From Sabethes cyaneus (taxonomy: Eukaryota; Arthropoda; Insecta; Diptera; Culicidae), in contig NC_071355.1 in NCBI RefSeq assembly GCF_943734655.1, positions 23,372,268 through 23,436,267 on the forward strand: a DNA stretch of 64,000 bases. The letters are read 5' to 3'. Under the pieces are notes generated by a model that was not told where the DNA came from, made no database searches, and was given only the letters and a program-made list of their open reading frames with translations. The position numbers were made by a program, and so were the translations under genes. Every line of letters starts with the position of its first letter. The first letter of the stretch is position 1. Positions 9,901 to 20,388 of this stretch are shown here, piece by piece.

Positions 9901-12900
9901 TTGAAGAAAGTATAGTTCTATCTTTTGTAGTTACGACGCTAAGGGGCTGCTACCCTGTTGGTAGTTAAAAGAGCGCCCATTGGGCTACCAACGGGGTAGC
10001 AATCGTATAGCGTCGTAAATACAAGAGATAAAACTATACTTTCTTCAACAATAATGTAGATGACTGAGCATGGACTGAGCAGAAAACCGAGAATGAAGCC
10101 TGGTTTTTATCCTTTTTTGTCTAGTTTATCCTCCTTTTCTCTTTTGTTTTCGTTTTCTCGGTTTTCTTTTTTTTCTTTTCTGTCCAAGATCTTTGTTTCT
10201 AGCATGGCTTTCCTGCTCTTTCTCCCTCGTTTTCTTCTTAACTTTTTTTTTCTTTTTTATGTCTCGTTTGGTTCTGTAGTTTTTTTTTTATTTTGTTTTG
10301 TAGGCCAGTTTTTATTCTTTTCATCTCTCAAGTTTTCCACTTTTTCTATCTTGTTTGTCCAATTTTTGGTCATTTTGATTCATGAGATTGGAAATTTTTA
10401 AAGATCAAAAATTGGTAAAAAATATTCCAGAAAAATTTCACGTAACAGAACAAAGTTTTCCGATGCTTCCTTGGATCACTTCCATCACTTAACTTAAAAT
10501 TGGACTTAAATATGGAAATGAATTGGGTTTCTTCTTCTTCTTAATTGACCTAACGTCTAATGACAAGGCCTGCGCAGTATAATTTCTCCATCTGTTTCGG
10601 TCCATTGCAACTGATCTCCCGTTCCGCGGGCACCCAGTGCTCGCCAGATCTCGCTCCACCTGGTCTTGCCACCTCGCTCGCTGGATCCCTCTTCGTCTTG
10701 TTCCTACCGGATTTGATGCGAAAACCATTTTTGTAGGATAGTTGTCCGGCATTCTGGTCGCGTCTAGTCGCGCTCGGTCCCGCCCGCCAGCATATACTTC
10801 GTTTTAGACGTATTTATCTTCAATCCAATCTTCTCTGCTTCGCGTTTCAGTCTGGTGTACTGATCTTCCACCGCCTCAAATGTTCTGCCGACAGCATCCA
10901 CGTCGTCAGCAAAGCAGATAAATTGACTGGATTTATTGAAAATCGTGCCCCGCATTTCGATCGCCGCTCGTCTTATAACACCTTCAAGCGCAATGTTGAA
11001 TAGCAGGCAGGAATGACCATCTCCTTGTCGAAATCCCCTGCGAGATTCGAATGGGTCCGACAATCCACTCGAGATTCTCACACAGCATTGGATCCCATCC
11101 ATCGTAGCCATGATAAGTCTAGTCTCTAGTAAGCTTACCCGGAAAGCCGTTTTCGTCCAAAATTTTCCATAGCTCTTGTCGGTTTACGCTATCATATGCG
11201 GCTTTGAAATCGATGAACAGGGTGTGCGTGGGGACTCGGAATTCGCGGCACTTCTGGAGGATCTGCCGCAGGGTGAATATTTGGTCCGTTGTAGACCGAC
11301 CCTCCATGAAGCCGGCCTGCTAACTTCCCACAAATCTATTGGCTATTGGCGAAAGTCGATGAAAGAGGACTTGGGACAGCACTTTGTAGGCGGCATTCAA
11401 GGTAGTGATGGCTCGGTAGTTCTCACAATCCAGCTTATCACCTTTCTTGTAGATAGAGCAGATAACCCCGTCTTTCCACTCCTCCGGTAATCGTTCCGTA
11501 TCCCAAATCTTGACAATCAGTTGATGCAGACAGCCGGTCAACTCGTCGGAACCCTTTTTAATAAGTTCCGCTCCAATGCCATCCTTTCCCGCTGCTTTGT
11601 TGTTCTTCAGCCGCTGGATGGCTTCTTTAACTTCACTTATCGATGGGGGTGGTACATCTTCGTTGCTTGCTACACCAATGTGGTCACTTCCTCCGCTATC
11701 ACGGTCTTCGCCTGCACGCCATTCAGATGTTCATCGTAGTGCTGCTTCCACCTTTCGATCACCGTACGGTCATCAGTCAAGATACCTCCATCTTTATCTC
11801 TGCGCATTTCGGCCCGCGGCACGAAGCCTTTGCGAGATCCGTTGAGTCTCTGATAGAACTTCCGTGTGTCGTGAAAGCAGTACAGCTGTTCGAGTTCTTC
11901 GCACTTCTTCTCCTCTTGGTGGCGCTTCTTCTCCTTGAAGAGTCGGGTTTGCTGCCTCCGCTTTTGTTTGTATCGCTCCACATTCTGATGGGTGACTCTA
12001 CGCAGCATTTGTACCCGCGCTGCGTTCTTCTCAGCCAATATCTGCTGGCATTCCTTGTCAAATCATTCGTTACGTCGATTCGGTGCTACACTGCCTAGGA
12101 CGTTCTCCGCTACGCTGTTAATGGCTGTTTTCACGGCATTTCAACAGTCCTCAAGAGGGGCTTCATCCAGAATTGGGTTTCAATTGAGCTTGAAACCAGA
12201 TTTGAAATGGAATTTGAAATTATACCTGACAATGGGCATGAAATAAGACTTGAACTTGAAATTGGATCTAAATTGCACTTGAAATTGTATTTGGAACTGG
12301 ACTTGAATACTAAATACAAATTCTACAAATGATAATAACCAAAGCATCGGAAATATTCATGCTCCTGAGGAATGATTCAACACTTGAATTACTCTACACT
12401 TAAAGTGGGTCTGTTTTTAGTGAAAGAACGTCTCGTAAGCCGTTCTAACATTGCAAGAATGATGACGGTATCATCAAGAACTAGCATGACGATGCAAGAG
12501 AAAAAATTTTTCGAGCATTCCGAACTAGAGGCACTGCTAGTGCCAAATTGCAAGATTTAACAGAGAATTCTGTTTTAAGTTTAACTTACCTATGGCCGGC
12601 GCTGGCGGTACTTCCACTGCACTGGGTGACATCTGACATCAAATCTTATCATCTTATCACTATATCTGAGATTTTCTTCATTTGTTTCCTAAAGTTGGCG
12701 AAGAACTCATCAGTTCCATTGGCAAAGGCTTATGCGTCCTGGTAGGGATCTCCAGTGAGGATAACGCCAACGATGTAGAATGGCTGTGAGTATTATTCTT
12801 TTTAATCAAACTGCCAACAATGGCTAATCAGCATACAGTGACGTAAATAACATACCATAATCAATGAAGAAGGTTTAGTATGACGATATTCCGTTTTTTC

Positions 12901-13383
12901 GGGTTCTCTCTCTCTCCTACCAGTGCGAAAAAGCTTCTCAACATTCGCCTCTTCGAGGATGCCACCGGCAAACGCTGGTCCCAGAGCGTCCTGGATCAGC
13001 AGCTGGAGATTCTCTGCATCAGCCAGTTTACGCTGTACAACCGTATGAAGGGTAACAAGCCGGACTTCAGTCGAGCGATGCAGGGACCCGAAGCGCAAAC
13101 CTTGTACGGTACGTTGTTGCAACGGTTGGCGTCACAGTATCGGCCGGACAGGGTGCGAGACGGCCGATTTGGAGCGCTGATGCAGGTGCACATTCAGAAC
13201 GATGGTCCCGTGACGATCGAACTGGAATCTCCTCCGCAGAGCCAACAGGACCGGGATAAGCTGAAACGGGCCGACGAGCATAGGGCTAAAAGTAAAAAGC
13301 AATCCGATGACAGTGGGATCCCCTCCGGGGATGTTGGTGTTAATTTAAACAATCTAAAGTTAGTAGAAAAGGACAGTCAATGA
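6874..13383 (+). CDS. DTD1: D-aminoacyl-tRNA deacylase 1, three coding exons
   Basis: Hydrolyses D-aminoacyl-tRNA (and Gly mischarged on tRNA-Ala in the family) in the cytosol, a chirality proofreading step in translation. Joining 6874-6916, 12695-12785 and 12924-13383 gives 594 bp, 197 aa plus stop, close to the roughly 209 aa of the human protein. All junctions are GT-AG and in phase. Visible family motifs: N-terminal MKAIIQRV, then VGGEELISSIGKGLCVLVGI, the SQFTL active-site motif, KGNKPDF, and the NDGPVTIELESP box that holds the Gly-cisPro pair used for D-residue recognition. The C-terminal tail is charged (Lys/Asp/Ser-rich) and less conserved. Intron 1 is 5.8 kb and full of repeats; intron 2 is 138 bp. 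The family call is secure; the symbol follows metazoan naming. Confidence 0.95.
7011..7948. mobile_element. MITE with inverted termini and TA target duplication
   Basis: Left end GGGTAGCACGGGGCAAGATG and right end (reverse complement) GGGTAGCACGGGGCAAGTTG match over about 26 bp with one difference. TA flanks both ends (7009-7010 and 7949-7950), as for Tc1/mariner-type elements. It is 938 bp long with no coding frame, hence non-autonomous. The terminal core GGGGCAAGATG recurs in inverted form inside the right half (about 7707-7750, twice in tandem), and a variant lies near 7372. Confidence 0.85.
7975..8170 (+). mobile_element. tRNA-derived SINE, copy 1
   Basis: About 200 bp, similar along its length to 29404-29609. 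The head has tRNA-like promoter boxes (TGGCCTCGAGGTACGATACC and a degenerate GTCGAATGTTC B box). The body shares CACTGGCTGCGAAGT and ATCTAGGCTTTGC with copy 2. The B box is mutated, so this copy is probably inactive. It lies 26 bp after the MITE. Confidence 0.7.
8895..9018. repeat. Degenerate short tandem repeat, ACTTGAAATTGG type
   Basis: Irregular repetition of 12-18-bp units around ACTTGAAATTGG / GGACTTGAA. The same unit reappears at 10480-10531 and 12170-12320, on either side of the RTE insertion. Confidence 0.6.
9105..9190 (-). mobile_element. tRNA-like SINE fragment
   Basis: On the minus strand TGGTTAGCGTTCACGCC resembles a tRNA A box, and CGGGTTCGAATGGC resembles a B box about 20 bp downstream, followed by AGTCACGAATGACTT. 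A folded functional tRNA was not recognised, so this is a SINE head or tRNA relic. Confidence 0.5.
9186..9775 (+). repeat. Polypyrimidine tract, about 590 bp
   Basis: The + strand is almost entirely T and C, with runs such as TTTTTTCC and TTTTCTTTT. It is not a clean microsatellite: unit length drifts. On the sense strand of DTD1 it would be U/C-rich intronic RNA. Open frames of Phe/Ser/Leu (+) or Lys/Arg/Glu (-) here are composition artefacts. Confidence 0.85.
9888..10061. mobile_element. 174-bp palindromic foldback MITE
   Basis: Left arm from ATCTACATTATTGTTGAAGA pairs with the right arm ending TCTTCAACAATAATGTAGAT; arms are about 75 bp with few mismatches. The loop region holds CTACCCTGTTGGTAG / CTACCAACGGGGTAG. 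It has no coding capacity and lies between two polypyrimidine tracts. Confidence 0.85.
10090..10380 (+). repeat. Second polypyrimidine tract
   Basis: T/C-rich stretch of the same character as 9186-9775, separated from it by about 300 bp that includes the palindrome. The two are probably one older tract split by that insertion. Confidence 0.75.
10532..12169 (-). mobile_element. RTE-type non-LTR retrotransposon, 5' truncated, 12-bp TSD
   Basis: Minus-strand fragments spell a broken ORF2: AENVLGSVAPNRRNE, EELEQLY..DTRKFYQRL, RLPEEWKDGVICSIYKKGDK, FIDFKAAYDSVNR, the RT box FADDVDAVGR, and a C-terminal RGIQRARWQDQVERDL ... DRNRWR. This RT plus tail is typical of RTE-clade elements. The 3' end is a short AAG-repeat tail (plus strand TTCTTCTTCTT at 10531). 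The 12-bp sequence GAATTGGGTTTC flanks both ends (10520-10531 and 12170-12181), proving an insertion. Stops and frameshifts make it inactive; the endonuclease region is missing. Confidence 0.9.
12170..12320. repeat. Degenerate ACTTGAAATTGG repeat, right part
   Basis: Continues the 10480-10531 repeat on the other side of the RTE insertion. Units such as GACTTGAACTTGAAATTGG recur with drift. Confidence 0.6.
12695..12785 (+). CDS. DTD1: DTD1 coding exon 2 (91 bp)
   Basis: Acceptor CCTAAAG precedes and donor GTGAGT follows. Encodes VGGEELISSIGKGLCVLVGI, then SSEDNANDVEWL, which matches the second beta-strand region of DTD. Phases fit exon 1 (one base carried over) and exon 3 (two bases carried over). 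Confidence 0.93.
12924..13383 (+). CDS. DTD1: DTD1 coding exon 3, terminal
   Basis: The acceptor is CTCTCTCTCCTACCAG. Encodes AKKLLNIRLFEDATGKRW, the SQFTL catalytic motif, KGNKPDF, GRFGALMQVHIQNDGPVTIE and a polar tail ending KDSQ before TGA at 13381. A T-rich 3' UTR follows; no clear AATAAA was found in the next 100 bases. Confidence 0.95.
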
Positions 13384-15010
13384 AAATGTTTTTTTTTTCA
13401 AATATATTTATTTTTCTTAGAGAACGGCTTGCTTTCTGCATGTGTTCGTAAATATACAATCAAGTATGTTTCATTTAACAATAGTCGTATTTGCATCTAA
13501 TGTAGAGAAAATTTACTGAAAAATAGTTACATCCTGCTAAAATTGTCTACTTAACTAAGTAAGAATGTCCGACGTTTGCCTTGTTGTTTAAATTTTATTA
13601 CTTAAGTAAACATAGCTTACAGCAAAAACGAAGTGGTGAAAGGCGTCGTTTTAAGTACAATTCCGTGAGTTTACCACCCGTGGTTCTAACTGATTCAACA
13701 AAACAACACAACATAATCTCATTGCAGAACGTCTGAAATCTTTTTAACTGTGCCCGTGCGCACACACACGCCAGTTTCCGATTCGCACCGGCAGTTTTAG
13801 GCTATTGTTTGCGTGATCCTATTCTAGACATCGATATGGTTTAAGTTCGCTCGCACAACGTCGCGGTTTTCTTTTTCTCGATTTGATGGTGGGAGAGTAT
13901 GATATGGTATGACTTGCATTACTGTAGCCGTTCTTTCCGGTGCGATCGGTTGGTTTAAGGAAACTGGCATGCGGGGGGCACCAGCTGAAAGCTGGCAAAT
14001 TCATAGTTTGAAAACGTCAATGATTCCGGTAGAAAAATAGACTCGTTAATAAGCTCGTTCGGTTCGGTCGGTATACATAACTGCATGCGGCAAGCTTTGT
14101 TGATTTGATTTGTTTGATTTTTTGTTCTGTCCGTTTGCTGGTTTTGTTTTCTCGTCCAGGGCGCGAAGAACAAACAATTTATTGCGTTTGCTGGGAGTGA
14201 TTTGCCAGTTGTAGTTTGTTTCTAACCGCTCGGCATTCGGGCTGGGACTGGAGAAGTTTGGAGCTTTTATATCACAAGCAAAATATTTAGTTATAAGCTA
14301 CACGGAATGCCAGAAATGTTTCAGGATACGTAGCATTCCATTATGAGTATAAGCTTTAACGAAGTGGAGCTAATTATGATCAGCTGGGTTTATTGGCTTT
14401 CGAGCATAGCTCAAACAAACATGAGCATTTGAGATTTCAAAGGTGTAGACAGATATGTGCTAAGGTAAAGCAATATTCGCAAAAGCAAATGAAAATCAGC
14501 TAATAAAATTTTCTCTAAGTATTGTCGTTCTGATTAACAGTGTCCTCGAATGGCAAGCAATCGAATTTTGAAAAGCCCAATAAAATTAGTGTGAGTTTCA
14601 TTGGTTGATTAAAAAATTGTCCGCTGGGAATTCTCCTAATTTTTTTTTCCATCTCATTATGAAATTTTTGTAAAAATATTTACGAATAAAATTACATTTT
14701 TGAATCTCGCTCAACGAAATTATGACTATTGAAATATGTTTAGCTTTCTTAAGTAGGACTAGGCTGTTGAATGAGTTCATTTACGGTGGGTGTTCGTCTA
14801 CTTTCCGACATAGACACAGCATTATAACCAACTTCGATGCGAATAAAAATATGAGCGTCACGAAATGTAGTTGGGTCTTGAATGCTAATAACTCAGCGAT
14901 TTCCCAATTGATATCAATACTTTTGCTCTTTTTTTCACTATCGCATTTCACTACCACAGACATCAGTTTAATCACCGTCAGCGTAGCTACAGGCGAACGT
15001 AGGTGCGCTT
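13384..15010. other. DTD1 3' UTR and downstream intergenic sequence
   Basis: AT-rich, with no supported protein-coding frame or RNA gene. The first few hundred bases are presumably DTD1 3' UTR. Short frames on both strands around 14.6-15.1 kb look like chance. Confidence 0.5.
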
Positions 15011-15116
15011 CCCAAGTAACATTTTTGTTGTATAATAGCTTATCAAGCACTTGTTCCACGGGAGTTAGCTGTACAATAGCTCAATAAGCTGTTAAGCAAC
15101 AAAAATGTTGCTTGGG
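15011..15116. mobile_element. 106-bp palindromic MITE (CCCAAGTAACA ends)
   Basis: CCCAAGTAACATTTTTGTTG at the left pairs with CAACAAAAATGTTGCTTGGG at the right; inner arms (AATAGCTTAT / AATAAGCT) also pair. It is the same size and has similar ends to 26989-27095, so it is probably the same family. Confidence 0.8.
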
Positions 15117-15360
15117 TCGATGAAGAGTAATTGGTATCAACTCGCTTTTGAAAATTTAGCTCAAATCTTTTTTGAAGTGCAGACACTTTCGAAGTACAGA
15201 CAACCCGGTTGGGCACGTTTGGTCTGTATAAAGGCTGTACTCGAAAAAATAGAACACTAGTTGTGTGTATGACGTTTTATTGCATGAGTAAAAATTGATG
15301 AACTAGTTTAAAGTGTAATGTTTACATGTGCAAAATTTCGTCACAATCTGTCAAATGGCT

Positions 15361-17990
15361 ACCGAGATGGCTTCCAAGCAAGAAGCGCATTGACAAAAGA
15401 TTACGTGTGCGGTCGGTGCAGTCGTGAAAAATCCAGGCCGTTGCACAGTCATCCCAAAGGTATCAAACACGCGTTTTATTAATTGCGCCGAAATGGTTGA
15501 TTATATTGGTTAAGCATGTTCAGTTTCTCAGCGTTAAAAGCTCATTCATATGGCATGAACGATTCATTGATTAATCCCCCTAAAAGACAGATATAAAATG
15601 TATTTTTGAACAGTAAGAGATATAGCAAAATAATGTTCTACAAAATTTTTAGGAAGATTATTATAAAGAACATTGCCAAAGAAAGTAACCTTCTAGCTAT
15701 TATAGTCTTGGAGATAATGAATAATTTTTGTAGAGATTTTACGAAAATCAATTTTTTGACCAAAGCTCTTTCTACAGTATTTATACACATTTGACATGTT
15801 CGGCAAAGATTTTCAAACAGTTAAATTACATACTTTTCTAGAATATATTAACTTGCTATCGTCAATATTTGAGGAGAAAATTAAAGTTTTCTTTTAAAAA
15901 TCATACAATTTTTAATAGCAATAACTCCCAAACATGCAAATACATGCAAGCCATTTATTACCCATGTGAATGTACAAGAAAAATACTACAAAATGCAGAA
16001 CAAATTAGCTTGACCCTGGTTATCCCTCTGCCAGAACACCCGCATTGAAAATTGTTACTCGGTTGAATTTAGTATGGCGTTTTATCCCTACCGCTGTTAC
16101 TGTGCAGCTTTCGAGCTAATAATCATTGACGAGGTGTGATCTAATAAAGCTTGGAATCTAATCTCCATCTTGGTTTCAGTAATAGTTATTGCTTCATTTC
16201 TTGTTCCGTTTGATTAGCTTTCCGAAGAAGCTCAGGAAATTCTGAACGTTCTGAACTCATCACATAAGAAAGATCTCCAGAATGGCTACAAATACGGATC
16301 TTCTGCTCCGTCCCTTAGATCCTTCTGAACCGCTAGTTTCTGGCTTGAGAGAATTACCAAAAACCAAAAACGTCGATCAGTACAGATGATATGCACAGTA
16401 ACATCGATAGTGAGGATGAAGAATCTTCAAATACACTTCGAAATTTGTACACCTCGAACTGCAGTAATTAAATTTCATGCAAAAACGAAAATTGAAAATC
16501 TTTTTTTGAATCTCTACAAATAATTCAAGCTGCTTGGATTACACATTTTCATTAATTATTTTGCAAACTTACTTGATCGGGATAAAACGCCATATTAAAT
16601 TCAACCGAGTGACAATTTTTCAATGCGAGTGTTTTGGTAGAGGGATAACCCGGGTCAAGCTAATTTGTTTTGCATTTTGTAATATTTTTCTTGTACTTTC
16701 ACATGAGTAATAAATGGCTTGCATGTATTTGCATGTTTAGGAGTTATTGCTATTGAAAATTGTATGATTTTTAAAGAAAACTTTAATTTTCTCCTCAAAT
16801 ATTGACGATAGCAAGTTACTATATTCTAGAAAAGTATGTAATTTGACTGTTTGAAAATCTTTGCCGAACATGTCAAATGTGTATAACTACTGTAGAAAGA
16901 GCTGTGGTCAAAAAATTGATTTTCGAAGTCTCCACGAAAATTGTTCATTATCTCCAAGACTATAATAGCAAGAAGGTTACTTTCTTTGGTAAAGTTCTTT
17001 ATAATAATCTTCTCAAAAATTTTGTAGAACATTGTTTTGCTGTATCTCTTACTGTTCGAAAAATAAATTTTCTATCTGACTTTTAGGGGGATTAATCAAA
17101 GAATCGTTCATGCCATATGAAAGAGCTTTTAACGTTGAGAAATTTCTCTGAACATACTTAACCAATATAATCAACCATTTCGATGCAATTAAAAAAACGC
17201 GTGTTTTGAATCCTCTGGGACCACTGTGCGTTGGGTCGGTTGGGAATCGACCATTTGACCGTGTTCCGTGTACTGTGGTAAAATCGTTTAACATTTCTTC
17301 GACCCCGTAAAGGTAAGCAAGGTGAGGGATTACTTCAAGCACAATCCGGACTTTTCGATTGAGGACGTGGCCAAGAAGCTAAATTTTTCCGTCTGCTTCA
17401 ACTAATAGACAATGAAGCGGGCAAGACTTCATGTAAGGAAGGATAGGTAAGGAAGGTGCCTAACCGAATCGATGAACAGAACCACCGATGAACGGTGGCC
17501 AAATCCCGCATCAGGAAGCTGTGGTTGGCGCAGCGGGAATGCATCGTAATGGACGAAGAAACGTACATTAAAGCGGACGCCATGTAGATATCCGGCCTGG
17601 AGTCGGCAAGTTCCGCCTAGATGTTCCGGAAGAAGATGGACAAATTAGCCAAGAAGTACTTCGGGAGGCAAATTCGGCAAGCCGTACATAAGGACCGGCA
17701 CCGTCAGCGACAAAATATATAAAGAAGAATGCCCTCCTGAAGCGCCTGCCTCCGGTCCCACGAAGGTGACATTATTTTGGCTGGATCTAGCATCGTGCCA
17801 TTACGCGAACTCGTAATGGAGCGAATAGAAGGGTCCAATAGAAAGCGTTAAGTCCAAGATGCGGGCATTTAGCTAGGAGAGGAGGTTGAATAAACCAACT
17901 TCGCAAAAACATCGCTAATATGTGTTTATTTATTCCCGGAGAGTTTCAAAAATATCCGACTTAAAATGAATTTTTAGTGATCATTTTCAC
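15361..17990 (+). mobile_element. Tc1/mariner-type transposase remnant split by a foldback
   Basis: At 15367 an ATG opens MASKQEAH, stop, then QKITCAVGAVVKNPG, similar to the transposase N-terminus MASKEEQVRKAIV at 30404 (-) and MASKQEAFRERVV at 35418 (+). After the 15443-17229 foldback, remnants continue: KVRDYFKHNPDFSIEDVAKKL (about 17305), KLWLAQRECIVMDEETYIKAD (about 17518) and FPESFKNI near 17940. These look like the helix-turn-helix and the first catalytic region of an IS630/Tc1/mariner transposase, with many stops. Terminal inverted repeats were not found. Confidence 0.65.
15443..17229. mobile_element. 1.8-kb foldback element, arms about 650 bp
   Basis: Left arm 15443-16089 is repeated inverted at 16579-17229 with high similarity (for example AATCCCCCTAAAAGACAGAT against ATCTGACTTTTAGGGGGATT). 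The spacer is 489 bp. Ends are GCACAGTCATCCCAAAGG and the complement of CCTCTGGGACCACTGTGC. No transposase frame is present. It interrupts a mariner remnant. Confidence 0.9.
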
Positions 17991-18029
17991 TAGGGACAAC
18001 ATAGCCAAATACTGACGAGCGAGAAACCA

Positions 18030-19445
18030 ATTGACCATGATCTTGAGAAGTAAAACGACCAGAAGCAGAACAGAGATCGCGAAGAATTAGAACAACTCTT
18101 CCGAGCTAATGACACGCGCAAGTCATACGAGAAGGTAAACCAATCTCGTAGGAGCTTCACACTAAAATCTTACATGTGTAGGGTCGAGGAAGGAAATCCG
18201 ATCCCAAACGAGCGCGTGGTGCCGAGTCGACAGCGGGCAGGAGGCAGTTCTTCGATGGACACCTCAATGACGAAGTTGCAGAAGGAGGTCGTACGAAAGT
18301 TTCCGAAGAGTGTCCGAGTACCTGACCTCCAAGAGTTCAAATGTGTACTCGGATTCCTGAAGACCAATAAAGCCTTAAGGGCAGCCTACCAGCAGGGCTT
18401 TATAAACATGACCAAGAAACGCCGGCAATGGTTCTACACTAGGGTGTTTCCAAGATTGGGGAGGAGTAGAAGCTACCGGAGGAATGGATGGAAGGAGTGG
18501 TTTGTCCCATCTACAAATCAGCATCTTTGGTTCGAGCAGCACGTTCCAACAATCATGTGGAAAATTTTTGCCTCTGCAAAAAGGGTGATCGGCTCGACTG
18601 CTGCATCTATTACGAGGTATTCAAGGTATTCTGTTACGCCGGCTGTCACCGACAGCATAGGGTTTCGTCACCACCCCATCCCATCTTTATTGACTTTAAA
18701 GCTGCATACGATACAGTCGAGCGAGACCAGTAATCAGAGCTACTTTGGATTGAGCAATGTGTTTCGTGCGCATCTCGGGGACACTCGAGTCCCTTCGAGA
18801 CGCAGCGAGGATTGAGACAAGGTGACGCTGTATGCTTTTCAATATCACTTGATCCGAAGAGTGGACATCGAAACGAGAGGCTCGATCTTCGGCAAAAGTA
18901 GCCAACTGCTAAACTCTGCATCCACATCATCTGCAAGGATTTTGATATACTAGCCAGAAACTTTGCGACGGAGGAGGCAATCTACTTCAAACTAAGAGCG
19001 GAGTCTAGGAGGATTGGGTTAAAACGCTTCGCAAAACACTACGATCGAGAAGGGTACGCCGCCGGCCGTACGAGCGGAAGGTGCAGCCGTGTTTGAGCGG
19101 AAGGTGCAGCGGACGATATTTGGCGGAATACAAATTGAAACCGGAGAGTTGCGGAGGGGTATTAATCAGAGATTCCCATCGTACATCTGGCGAAAGTCGG
19201 TAGATTACGATGGGCCGGACACGTCGTAAGGATGCCGATCGACGGTGCGACGAAAACAGTTCTCACCCCACCGGTACCAGGAACAGGGAAACTGAACGTG
19301 CAGAATGGCTCGATCAGGTGGAAAGTGATTTGCGAGTAGTATGATGTTCAAGCAATTGGTCACGAATAGTAGAAGACTAAACGGAGTGCAGACGGCACCA
19401 AAACTTCGACTGTAAGCTGTTGAAGACGAACACCTTGGATTGGTA
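18030..19445 (+). mobile_element. RTE-type LINE copy, heavily decayed
   Basis: Plus-strand pieces include REELEQLF...DTRKSYEKV, VPDLQEFK, an RT piece FIDFKAAYDTVERDQ, TQRGLRQGDAV, and a C-terminal AEWLDQVESDLR. The order matches the other RTE-like copies, with internal deletions and many stops. The end (TAAGCTGTTGAAGACGAAC) resembles the tail of the next copy. Confidence 0.8.
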
Positions 19446-19619
19446 TGGTTCATGTTGATAAGTTACAGATTTTTGCTCAACTGTGCTGTTTTCTAAAGGA
19501 GAAATATCCCTTATAAGCAAGAATACGTAGACAAAACTATTAGAAAATCCTCAGATAAAAGACTGGCTTTGCATGAGGGCCAAGAGGAACACTTAATTAA
19601 TGCTGTACTTTAAAATTAG

Positions 19620-20346
19620 TTCAGCATTCTGAGTGGAAGTAGTTGATGAATTCGTATATTTGGGATCTCTGGTCATCGCCGACAATAATACGTGTAAGGA
19701 GATTCAATGACGCATTCAAGCTGGAAGTCGAGTCCTTTCGCAAGACGGCTTTGACCAAGGAGCGTACGCCGCCACACAAGGCTGACGATGTACAAAACGC
19801 TAATCAGACCGGTAGTCTTCTAACGACTTGAGATTGTTATTTTCCTTACGAAAGAAATACGTGCACTTGCCGTTTTTAAACGCAAGATGTTGCGGACTAT
19901 TTTTGGCGGAGTACAAACGGAAAACGGAGAGTGGCGCAGGCATATGAACCCGTGAGCTGCAGGCACTACTTGGAGAAACATCCATCGGGTCACCTGGTGA
20001 AACCTGGTCTCCCAGACTACGGTGAGCCGGCCACGTCTCTTTGATGCCCGACGACTGTGCAGTGACATCCGATCTCTCCAAAAACCACACCGGCACTAGA
20101 AATGGGTTGAAACCGATTTGCGTCTGTCGAGTTGCTCAACGAGTTGGTGACGATTAACCCAGGACCGAATACAGCGGAGACAAATTCTTGATACCAAATG
20201 AGCGCTACGCTGCTAGAAGAAGTAAGCATCATCTAGATTCTAGATGAGAGGCACGATGACTCGACGATTTCTGGCTCAGGGCCGAGTGGAGTGGATACAG
20301 CATGAGCCACTCCAACTCTCAACTATAAGCTGCTGCTGAAGAAGAA
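19620..20346 (+). mobile_element. RTE-type LINE 3' fragment
   Basis: Only the region after the RT core is present. It is homologous to the YKTLIRPVVLYGLET block and the Trp-rich C-terminal tail of the other copies, with frameshifts, ending in a GCTGCTGAAGAAGAA tail at about 20346. It is a separate copy from 18030-19445, because both contain the 3' end. Confidence 0.75.
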
Positions 20347-20388
20347 TTTTGGACAGTACGGTTTATGCCAACAGGCCATAGATTTTGA

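Larger units (their letters stand above)
6917..12694 (+). other. DTD1 intron 1, repeat-filled
   Basis: GT-AG intron of 5,778 bp. Contents in order: TA-flanked MITE (7011-7948), SINE (7975-8170), degenerate ACTTGAAATTGG-type repeats (about 8895-9018), tRNA-like SINE piece (9105-9190), polypyrimidine tract (9186-9775), palindrome (9888-10061), second polypyrimidine tract (10090-10380), and an RTE-type LINE with 12-bp duplication (10532-12169) sitting in more degenerate repeats. 12330-12694 shows nothing recognisable. Confidence 0.85.

Noticed and set aside
11176..12098. Several + strand frames of 60-150 codons opposite the RTE fragment
   Set aside because: Antisense shadows of the minus-strand reverse transcriptase.
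14722..15087. 121-codon + frame and 92-codon - frame
   Set aside because: Overlapping on opposite strands, no domain, and ending inside a palindromic MITE.
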